Assembly (NCBI GenBank): GCA_030679955.1
Contig: JAUXSF010000024.1
Span: forward strand, 1 to 64,000
Direction: 5' to 3'
DNA: 64,000 nt
Source: Chlamydiales bacterium
Lineage (GTDB): Bacteria; Chlamydiota; Chlamydiia; Chlamydiales; JAJFMA01
Shown: piece by piece, positions 8,355-14,754 of the stretch
Numbering within the stretch: position 1 is the stretch's first letter
How the letters are laid out: the number at the start of each line of letters is the position of its first letter
The notes under the pieces: generated by a model
What the model was told of the DNA's origin: nothing
Databases searched by the model: none
The model's input: the letters and a program-made list of their open reading frames with translations, nothing else
Program-made: the position numbers and the translations under genes

Positions 8355-9348
8355 GTTCCACACGCTCCTTCAGAATTTCAGGATCATAGAGCCAGCACTT
8401 GGTGGTATGTCCTGGGCCTTTCCACGGAAATTCAGGGACCTGCCCATGACGGCAAATATCCATCACAAAAGGACAGCGCGTGTGAAATCTGCAGCCTTCA
8501 GGATAATGTCTGATAGAGGGAACAGACCCTTTAATGGGGTGTAGATCACCTCTTGACGTCTCTAAAGTGGGTCGTGAAGCAAAAAGTCCCTGCGTATAGG
8601 GATGCGCTCCGTGGTCAAACAATGACAACACATCAGCCGTTTCAACTCCTTGTGACGCATACATGACAATCACTTCGTCCGCCATTTCGGCAACAACACC
8701 CATATCGTGTGTAATTAGCAGCAAAGCCATGCCCCGCTCACGCTGTAATTCGCGTATTAAATCGAGCACTTGTGCCTGGACAGTTACGTCTAGCGCTGTT
8801 GTCGGTTCGTCAGCAATGAGAATATCTGGCTGACACATCAATGCCATGGCTATCATGACTCTTTGGCGCATGCCACCAGACAATTGATGTGGATAATCAT
8901 CTAATCGCTCTTCAGCGCGTGGTATGCCCACATCATCTAAAGCCTCTCGTGCGCGGAACAAAGCTTCGTCACCATAAACCTTCAGATGTAGCTCTGCTAC
9001 CTCTACAAGCTGATCGCCAATGGTATAAACCGGATTTAGGGCGCTGGTGGGATCTTGAAAAATCATGGCAATGCGCATGCCTCTGATCTCACGCATTTGC
9101 GCTTCGCTTATCTGTAAAAGATTCTGACCGCGATAAATCACCTCGCCTTCAGATGGCAAGGCAGGTGGATGAGGCAAAATGCGCATCAATGACAACGCAG
9201 TCATGGACTTTCCGCAACCCGATTCCCCCACTAAAGCAAGAGTCTTACCCGCATGCAGGTCAAATGACAACCCCTCCACAACGCTATACACGCTGTTTCC
9301 AAGCTGTAGTTTTGTAGTAAGGTTCCTGACTTGCAAAACCGGGGCCAA
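8347..9348 (-). CDS. dppD: Oligopeptide/dipeptide ABC transporter ATPase DppD
   Basis: A 333-residue ATPase with Walker A GESGCGKSMT, signature LSGGMRQRV, Walker B ILIADEPTTALD, the LLITHDMG H-loop and an oligo_HPY C-terminus (GCRFHTRCPFVMDIC). It forms a heterodimer with DppF in this family. The reading frame opens with TTG at 9348, immediately after the stop of the upstream nuclease gene, with AGGAG ten bases upstream. Order and orientation match dppF-dppD of C. trachomatis, but there the next gene is the PhoU-like protein; here a nuclease gene is interposed. Confidence 0.92.
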   Translation of the reverse strand: MAPVLQVRNLTTKLQLGNSVYSVVEGLSFDLHAGKTLALVGESGCGKSMTALSLMRILPHPPALPSEGEVIYRGQNLLQISEAQMREIRGMRIAMIFQDPTSALNPVYTIGDQLVEVAELHLKVYGDEALFRAREALDDVGIPRAEERLDDYPHQLSGGMRQRVMIAMALMCQPDILIADEPTTALDVTVQAQVLDLIRELQRERGMALLLITHDMGVVAEMADEVIVMYASQGVETADVLSLFDHGAHPYTQGLFASRPTLETSRGDLHPIKGSVPSIRHYPEGCRFHTRCPFVMDICRHGQVPEFPWKGPGHTTKCWLYDPEILKERVEHE

Positions 9349-9349
9349 C

Positions 9350-10234
9350 TTAATTCAACTCCTGACTCTCTTGAAAAATACTATTTAGCAAATTGGCCAA
9401 ACGATAGCCAGCTAACACAATGCGTCGCTGGCAGATCTCCTGCCCCTCGGCAATGTACTCATGAGACGGCACCATAAACCGCTTGGTCTTATATGCGTGG
9501 TCCTTTGCAATATCAAAACCTTCCCTCAGCCAATCCTGTACGTCCAAATTTTTGGTACCAGCCAACGAATTCGGAGGGTAACGATCAATGGACTGTTTGG
9601 CATAACGTCTAGCATTTTGCCGCTGGACTGGCGTTGATGGAGAATCCACTAGAGGAAAAGCACCCACCCCCGCATCCCATAGCAAATGCAAATTAGGCGC
9701 AATGGGACTGCGAATGATATAGAGGTTACCGCCCCTATCACCCGCTGGAAACTGGTGGCTATACAAGGTCGTTACATGAAGAGGCATATGGATATCAGCT
9801 ACGAGGTGAATGAGAAACCGTAGCATAAGAGCTTTGCCAAAAGGTATCGCGTTTGGATTAGATAACGTCTTCACTGCCTGCTCAATAGCCCAGGCCGCAT
9901 TGGCATTTTCACCGGTTTTCTCAATCTGGATTCGTTGTTCTTGAGAAAGGATTCCTTCTGGATCATAGGGCTGCACCACGTAATGCCAACTATTAAATGC
10001 ATCCAAGCCTCCGTCGCGCAATTGATCGGCCCAGATGGATGCCGTCACGAAATTGCTGGAATCGGGAAAAAACTCGTCAAGCAATGAAAGGAGTCCTTCG
10101 CACTCGCATCGCGTCTCAGGGGTAAGGTATCGGTGCGCAACTTCAGCGGCGATCATGTGCCCACCGTTCCACCACGCATTAGCAGGCGAAACGAAGGATA
10201 TAAGTAAAAGGGCTATTCTTAAAAAAAATCTCAA
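9350..10234 (-). CDS. Exported S1/P1-type nuclease (3'-nucleotidase family)
   Basis: A 294-residue zinc-dependent nuclease that cleaves single-stranded nucleic acid and 3'-nucleotides. A clear Sec signal peptide (1-20, ending ANA) exposes W21 as the mature N-terminus, which in this family is itself a zinc ligand through its amino and carbonyl groups. The other ligands are in place: H26, D70, H84 (NSWHYV), H143 and D147 (LIHLVADIHM), H153, H173 and D177 (HLLWDAG). The start is TTG at 10234, with AAGGAG nine bases upstream. It is first in a probable operon with dppD and dppF. Likely periplasmic or secreted, scavenging nucleotides or degrading host nucleic acid (inference). Confidence 0.88.
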   Translation of the reverse strand: MRFFLRIALLLISFVSPANAWWNGGHMIAAEVAHRYLTPETRCECEGLLSLLDEFFPDSSNFVTASIWADQLRDGGLDAFNSWHYVVQPYDPEGILSQEQRIQIEKTGENANAAWAIEQAVKTLSNPNAIPFGKALMLRFLIHLVADIHMPLHVTTLYSHQFPAGDRGGNLYIIRSPIAPNLHLLWDAGVGAFPLVDSPSTPVQRQNARRYAKQSIDRYPPNSLAGTKNLDVQDWLREGFDIAKDHAYKTKRFMVPSHEYIAEGQEICQRRIVLAGYRLANLLNSIFQESQELN

Positions 10235-10366
10235 GGGAGTTCTCTCCTTAGCTAAGATCTCAACCTAGCATATGTCTACGTAAACAGGGAATAAAAGTTC
10301 ATTTGATTCTGGAAAAAATAAACTATATATCATAAGGTTCTGAGCGAAATAGCGAGCGGTATAGTC

Positions 10367-11041
10367 ATGCTTACAATTATGAATCTTTTTGGTCGATCTC
10401 CTTTTGCTCCATTGAAATCACATATGGAGAAGGTCTCGGAATGCGTGCACTTTCTTCTGCCGTTATTCGAGGCTATTCTAGTTCACGACTACTTAGAAGT
10501 CGAACGAATCACCCATCAGATCTCAGAATCAGAGCATCTCGCAGATGCTACCAAGAACGATATTCGAGAGCATCTGCCACGCAGCTTGTTCCTACCTATC
10601 GATCGCTCTCATCTGTTAGAAATATTGCGCTTGCAAGATGAAATAGCTGACCAAGCCGAAGACATCGCTATCCTCACTACGCTAAAAAAGCTAGAGCTAC
10701 CAAGCGAGCTGACTGAATTATTTAATATATACCTCCAAAAGAGTGTAGAGACTTATGAAGGCGCTCGTGCTATCATTAGAGAACTCCACGAATTGCTGGA
10801 ATCCTCTTTCGGCGGTATTGAAGCCGAAAAGGTTCGTGGCATGGTGGACGAAGTGGCCTTTAAAGAACATGAAGTACGCGTGCTACTGCGACAAATGCTA
10901 AAAGCACTGTTTGCCCTGGAAGATAGCATAAGCTATAGCTCCTTCCACCTATGGGTGCGTATTTTCGAGGAAGTGGCTGCCCTGGCACACCTGTCAGAAA
11001 AAGTAGCCTTGCGTGTGCGCTTGACATTGGAGACAAGATAA
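10367..11041 (+). CDS. DUF47/PhoU-like phosphate transport accessory protein
   Basis: A 224-residue all-helical cytoplasmic protein. The N-terminal MNLFGRSPFAPLKSHMEKV and the two three-helix bundles (LRLQDEIADQAEDIA; VDEVAFKEHEVRVLLRQ) are characteristic of the DUF47/TIGR00153 family, usually encoded just before a Pit transporter and thought to modulate it. Start ambiguous: ATG at 10367 or 10379, neither with a strong Shine-Dalgarno; the second fits family N-termini. It ends 2 bp before the permease gene. The pair corresponds to CT691 and CT692 of C. trachomatis (remembered). Confidence 0.85.
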   Translation: MLTIMNLFGRSPFAPLKSHMEKVSECVHFLLPLFEAILVHDYLEVERITHQISESEHLADATKNDIREHLPRSLFLPIDRSHLLEILRLQDEIADQAEDIAILTTLKKLELPSELTELFNIYLQKSVETYEGARAIIRELHELLESSFGGIEAEKVRGMVDEVAFKEHEVRVLLRQMLKALFALEDSISYSSFHLWVRIFEEVAALAHLSEKVALRVRLTLETR

Positions 11042-11043
11042 TA

Positions 11044-12462
11044 ATGTCCTTAGATACCTTCTTAATTGCAGCAGTCCTTCTTGCTGGCCTTTACATGGCA
11101 TGGAATATTGGCGCCAATGATGTTGCCAATGCCATCGGCACGTCGGTAGGTTCCGGCGCCCTGACTCTGCGCCAAGCATGCATCATGGCCGCTATTTTAG
11201 AATTCTGCGGCGCCTTTTTCTTTGGATCGCATGTGTCCGAAACAGTACAAACAGGCATTGTTCACACGGATAATTTTGCTCAGACCCCCTATTTATTAGT
11301 CTATGGCATGTTGTCAGCACTGATAGCCTCCGGAGTATGGCTACAAATAGCTTCATATTACGGCTGGCCAGTATCTACTACCCACTCCATTATTGGTGCC
11401 ATTGTTGGCTTTGGCATGGTTAGTGGCGGTTATGAAATAGTACAGTGGGATAATGTCGCTTACATTGTCAGCAGCTGGATCATCAGCCCTATTTTAGGCG
11501 CTTTGCTGTCTTACACAATCTTTTCGTTCCTCCGTCGCAAGGTGTTCTATCATCGACACCCAATGGAAGCAGCGAAGCGACTAACGCCATATCTCGTGCT
11601 CTTCGCTGTCACCATGCTGGGAATGCTGGTAGTCTATGATCAAATCGAAGAGCTGAAGTGGCGCTCAACCTTCTGGCCATCGCTAGCAATCAGTTTGGGT
11701 GCAGGCGGCGTAGCCGCCCTAATCAGCCATTGGTTAATCAAGGACCTGAAAATTAGGCCGTCGCACACCAAACGTGTGCTGCCTTATGGCCCCGAGGTAG
11801 CCCTTGAGCTGGATAAAGCTAAAAAACACCTAACAACAGTCCAAGACACCTCTACAGGCGAACTGCACTACTACGTCTCCTTAATCATCGAAGAAGTGGA
11901 CAACATGTCCCACTCTTTAAAGAAAGAGGCAGAGGAAGAGCCTGATAATTCCGAATATACAGCTGTCGAACGCATCTTCTCCTATCTTCAAATGATGAGC
12001 GCAGCCTTTATGGCTTTTGCGCATGGTGCAAACGATGTAGCGAATGCTATAGGCCCTGTAGCCGCAGCTTTGGCTATTCTGACTAATGGCTATCTAACGA
12101 CCGGCGCCGAGATACCCGCTTGGTTATTAGGTTTGGGAGGTCTTGGCATTGTGGTAGGCCTGGCAACATGGGGCTGGCGCGTTATCGAAACGATTGGCAA
12201 GAAAATTACTGAACTCACACCAACACGTGGCTTTTGTGCTGAACTAGCAGCAGCAACCACCGTGGTATTTGCATCTCGCTTAGGGATGCCTATTTCGACA
12301 ACCCACACGCTCGTAGGCGCCGTTATCGGCATCGCGTTTGCGCGGGGTATTGGAGCTCTTAACCTTGGTACTACAAGAGACATCATTTTGTCGTGGATCG
12401 TCACCGTGCCAGCCGGCGCTCTAATCGCCGCTGCTGCCTATTCCCTCATGACCGCATTCTAA
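11044..12462 (+). CDS. pit: Inorganic phosphate transporter, Pit family
   Basis: A 472-residue polytopic inner-membrane phosphate:cation symporter. The duplicated PHO-4 signature is present twice: WNIGANDVANAIGTS near residue 21 and AHGANDVANAIGP near 325. Each is followed by a GWPVSTTHSIIGA or MPISTTHTLVGA segment. About ten membrane helices surround a charged cytoplasmic loop (about 215-310). The ATG at 11044 follows the upstream stop by two bases, with GGAG eleven bases upstream inside the preceding gene, so the two are translationally linked. Confidence 0.92.
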   Translation: MSLDTFLIAAVLLAGLYMAWNIGANDVANAIGTSVGSGALTLRQACIMAAILEFCGAFFFGSHVSETVQTGIVHTDNFAQTPYLLVYGMLSALIASGVWLQIASYYGWPVSTTHSIIGAIVGFGMVSGGYEIVQWDNVAYIVSSWIISPILGALLSYTIFSFLRRKVFYHRHPMEAAKRLTPYLVLFAVTMLGMLVVYDQIEELKWRSTFWPSLAISLGAGGVAALISHWLIKDLKIRPSHTKRVLPYGPEVALELDKAKKHLTTVQDTSTGELHYYVSLIIEEVDNMSHSLKKEAEEEPDNSEYTAVERIFSYLQMMSAAFMAFAHGANDVANAIGPVAAALAILTNGYLTTGAEIPAWLLGLGGLGIVVGLATWGWRVIETIGKKITELTPTRGFCAELAAATTVVFASRLGMPISTTHTLVGAVIGIAFARGIGALNLGTTRDIILSWIVTVPAGALIAAAAYSLMTAF

Positions 12463-12467
12463 AATCT

Positions 12468-12518
12468 GGAGTGCGGTGACTTGTCACCGCTTTGTTAAGC
12501 CTCGACTTGTCGAGGCTC
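12468..12518. repeat. Left REP dimer
   Basis: Two palindromes in tandem: GCGGTGACTTGTCACCGC (12473-12490; 8-bp arms around TT) and GCCTCGACTTGTCGAGGC (12499-12516; 8-bp arms around TT), separated by TTTGTTAA. The first could also terminate the pit transcript, although only a short T-run follows. Confidence 0.85.
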
Positions 12519-13067
12519 CTAGTAGTCATCCTCGATATTGACGCAGTCAGTCTGAACGCGAGAAATTGTTTTTACATAAGCCTCAGATGCGTTTTCATTA
12601 AACCAAGAGGCAGAGCACCATTTGTAATCATGAGAATTAGCAACCAAACCATGGCGCACAGGGTTATCCATGACATATTTTAGTCTGGCAATATAGGACC
12701 CTTGATAAGTCACTTGTGAATCCCAGTACTGATGCCATACCTTTCGCCCCTCTGAATCCTGTTGTTTATTAAGATACCTTGCCGAAGAAGCATGAAAATG
12801 TGTAATGAATTTCCGTAGGTTTGAAGGATCAATGGGAGACTGTGCGAGAAAATGATAGTGATTAGAAAAAATTGCCCACGCTTCTAAGAGCCAGCCATAT
12901 TTTTTCGCCAAATCAAAAAGAAGGGTCTGAAGAAAATCTAAGCTGGATTCGGTCTTGAAGAAATGTTCCTTATGGTAAGTTGCTCCTGTAACCATGTAAG
13001 TGCCTGCCTGATTGAATATGTGTACGGGTCCATGAGGCCAAAAGTGAGCTTGTGGATTTCGATTCAT
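12519..13067 (-). CDS. REP-associated tyrosine transposase (IS200-like Y1 HUH)
   Basis: A 182-residue single-strand DNA transposase. The HUH metal-binding motif is H70-Y71-H72 (in FSNHYHFLAQSP) and the nucleophilic Tyr is probably Y98 (SARYLN). The conserved N-terminal YMVTGATYHKEHFF and the later KYVMDNPVRHGL segment are typical of the RAYT branch, not of classic IS200. The ATG at 13067 has AAAGGA almost adjacent. No frameshift is seen, so the enzyme may be active. The flanking palindromes at 12468-12518 and 13100-13149 are its probable substrates. Confidence 0.88.
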   Translation of the reverse strand: MNRNPQAHFWPHGPVHIFNQAGTYMVTGATYHKEHFFKTESSLDFLQTLLFDLAKKYGWLLEAWAIFSNHYHFLAQSPIDPSNLRKFITHFHASSARYLNKQQDSEGRKVWHQYWDSQVTYQGSYIARLKYVMDNPVRHGLVANSHDYKWCSASWFNENASEAYVKTISRVQTDCVNIEDDY

Positions 13068-13099
13068 ATCCTTTCTTTAACTAATAAATTAAAAGAAAG

Positions 13100-13149
13100 A
13101 GCCTCGACAAGTCGGGGCTTAACAGAGCGGTGACAAGTCACCGCACTCC
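13100..13149. repeat. Right REP dimer
   Basis: Mirror image of the left dimer: GCCTCGACAAGTCGGGGC (13101-13118, one mismatch in the arms), then TTAACAGA, then GCGGTGACAAGTCACCGC (13127-13144, perfect). Orientation is inverted with respect to the copy at 12468-12518. Confidence 0.85.
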
Positions 13150-13163
13150 ATATCTTAAATAGG

Positions 13164-13673
13164 TTAACCTCTTGACTCGGCTTCGACAATGCGTAGCGCT
13201 TCTTCAAATGTTTCCTCATGAATCTTTTTTCCCTCGGACCAGTAGACAACGTAGCCACAGACAAGTGCAGCTGAATCAAGATAGGGACTAGAATAGTTTT
13301 CGTTACGTTTATCGTAAAAGCTAAGCATGTAACTAAAGCTCTCATAGGTAAACGGTCGCCCGATATTCTCGAGCGTTTTAGGCTTTTGCTTCGCTTGAAT
13401 CATCGGTACAGCTTTTTGCACCTCTTCGACAATAACGCGTCTGGCGTCCGGAATCTGCATTCTCTGATGGCTTTTATAAGTGACCGCTATTTCTTCAATA
13501 TCGCCATCTCTCATCCAGCCTTCACCGACCAATGTCCACCCCCTTTCGCGAGCAACTTGTTTGGTGTATTGATCTAAGCCAGCGCGATTCCAGCGCTTCA
13601 GCGCAGCATGTGCTTCTTGCGGTAAAGCACTAATTAATAGAATACCACTTAGGTAACAGAATAAACGCAACAT
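13164..13673 (-). CDS. Exported partner (putative immunity) protein 2 of the Rhs locus
   Basis: A 169-residue protein with a Sec signal peptide (about 1-23, ending EAHA) and a soluble mature domain. It is a close paralogue of the gene at 14188-14754: long stretches such as ARRVIVEEVQKAVPMIQ and HEETFEEALRIVEAESRG are shared. No family is recognised. The ATG at 13673 overlaps the stop of the orphan toxin-like gene by one base (TGATG), exactly as its paralogue overlaps the Rhs gene. A small exported protein directly after an Rhs C-terminal module is the usual position of an immunity protein; the function is inference. Confidence 0.65.
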   Translation of the reverse strand: MLRLFCYLSGILLISALPQEAHAALKRWNRAGLDQYTKQVARERGWTLVGEGWMRDGDIEEIAVTYKSHQRMQIPDARRVIVEEVQKAVPMIQAKQKPKTLENIGRPFTYESFSYMLSFYDKRNENYSSPYLDSAALVCGYVVYWSEGKKIHEETFEEALRIVEAESRG

Positions 13674-14098
13674 CACCAATGAGCTCCACTTTTTGCATGT
13701 TTTTCACTCATACGATTTACTTCCTTTGCCGCTTCATTAATGGACCCAACGCTGTCAGAATTAGGCAACAGGTAGAAATAGCCTCCAAAACGATCATTGT
13801 TAATTTTAGAAGATTCACAGGCTACTGGGTACATCATCCTCAGAACATCGTCGTCATAGCCATCGAAGACTGGTTCGATGCTAGCATCGCAATCGAAGAG
13901 TAATGGAATTACGGCGCCTCCCTGAGCTTTGGCGAGCTTTATACTCTCATCATATGAGTTTTTTACCGCTCTCTGATATGCTGCCAATTTATTAGCTTCA
14001 CTTGTGCTAATACGATCTCCGCGCTTCGACGCTGCTTGTGCCGTTTGAGGCACAAAACTCAGCACCAAAGCGCAACATAACCAACAGAATAAACGCAT
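13673..14098 (-). CDS. Orphan Rhs C-terminal module with its own signal peptide
   Basis: A 141-residue protein. Residues 1-22 form a Sec signal peptide (MRLFCWLCCALVLSFVPQ, then TAQA) that resembles those of the two partner proteins, not that of the Rhs protein. From about residue 43 to the end it is homologous to the last 140 residues of the Rhs protein: KLAKAQGG, EPVFDGYDDDVLRMMYPV, RFGGYFYL and the identical tail KSGAHW. An internal segment of about 40 residues of the Rhs version is missing. The HSRAG segment of the Rhs module reads FDCDA here. The ATG at 14098 follows the decayed toxin tail; a GTG at 14104 is an alternative. It may be a recombinant of a partner gene's signal sequence with a toxin tail (inference). 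Confidence 0.6.
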   Translation of the reverse strand: MRLFCWLCCALVLSFVPQTAQAASKRGDRISTSEANKLAAYQRAVKNSYDESIKLAKAQGGAVIPLLFDCDASIEPVFDGYDDDVLRMMYPVACESSKINNDRFGGYFYLLPNSDSVGSINEAAKEVNRMSEKHAKSGAHW

Positions 14099-14100
14099 AA

Positions 14101-14220
14101 TCACCAGTGGACCTCACTTTTTTCATGTTCTCGCATCATATAAACCTCCTCTTCTCTTTCAGGTCTTGTTGAACTTGTATCCCAGGATCAGAGCTCATTC
14201 GTGCACTCATCTAAGGTCCG
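14101..14220 (-). pseudogene. Decayed third copy of the Rhs C-terminal tail
   Basis: Read on the minus strand, this stretch still aligns with the end of the Rhs gene: GGACCTTAGATGA...GTGCACGAAT against GGAGGCCTTAGGTACATG...GCACGAAT, then GATCCTGGGATACAAGTTC against GATCCCGGATATAAGTTC. The last codons read EEVYMMREHEKSEVHW-stop against REVNFMRDKHMKSGAHW-stop. Frameshifts and stops break the frame, so it is a remnant. Its first part is now read in another frame as the C-terminal extension of the partner gene at 14188-14754. Confidence 0.65.
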
Positions 14221-14754
14221 ACGGGCGCCATCCTGCTCACTAAAGTCGCCTCTTGATTCTGCTTCGACGATGCGGAGCGCCTCCTCAAATGTTTCCTCAT
14301 GAACTTTTTGATACTCGATGCGGTAAATGACATCACCGCAAACAAGCGCCACCGTATCAAGGTAAGGAGCAGAGTAGCTTCCTCCAGTCTTATCGTTAAA
14401 ACTTAGCATGTAGCACAAACTCTTATAGGTAAAAGGCAGCCCTATATTTGCAAGCGTGACAGGCCTTTGCTTAGTTTGAATCATCGGTACCGCCTTTTGC
14501 ACTTCTTCGACAATGACTCGCCTCGCTTCAGCAAGCAGCATGGGCTTGCGAACGTTGTAGGTCACTTTAATTTCTTCAATATCTCCATCTCTACACCAGC
14601 CCTCCGCGACTAGCCTCCATCCCTTTTCGCGAGCCACATGTTGGGTATATTGGTTTAAGCCAGCACGATCCCAACGTTTCAACTCCGCTTGTGTCTTCTG
14701 AGGAACGCAACTCATCACCAAAACCCCACAAAGATAGTAAAACAAACGCCTCAT
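14188..14754 (-). CDS. Exported partner (putative immunity) protein 1 of the Rhs locus
   Basis: A 188-residue exported protein: signal peptide 1-23 (ending KTQA), then a soluble domain about 65 percent identical by eye to the paralogue at 13164-13673. The paralogue stops after EAESRG; this one runs on for 19 residues (DFSEQDGARR, then TLDECTNEL), most of which reads through the toxin-tail remnant in a different frame, so the extension is an accident of the decayed copy. The ATG at 14754 overlaps the Rhs stop codon by one base (TAATG), implying coupled translation. It probably protects against the Rhs C-terminal activity, and in a compartment outside the cytoplasm because both proteins carry signal peptides (inference). 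Confidence 0.65.
   Translation of the reverse strand: MRRLFYYLCGVLVMSCVPQKTQAELKRWDRAGLNQYTQHVAREKGWRLVAEGWCRDGDIEEIKVTYNVRKPMLLAEARRVIVEEVQKAVPMIQTKQRPVTLANIGLPFTYKSLCYMLSFNDKTGGSYSAPYLDTVALVCGDVIYRIEYQKVHEETFEEALRIVEAESRGDFSEQDGARRTLDECTNEL

Larger units (their letters stand above)
12468..13149. mobile_element. RAYT element with inverted REP-pair flanks
   Basis: A compact unit of about 680 bp: a single-gene HUH transposase flanked by two REP dimers in inverted orientation. The left dimer (12468-12518) is near-perfectly the reverse complement of the right dimer (13100-13149). It sits directly after the pit stop codon and before the Rhs-associated partner genes. This is the classic organisation of a REP-associated tyrosine transposase locus (established for E. 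coli TnpA-REP). Confidence 0.8.
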
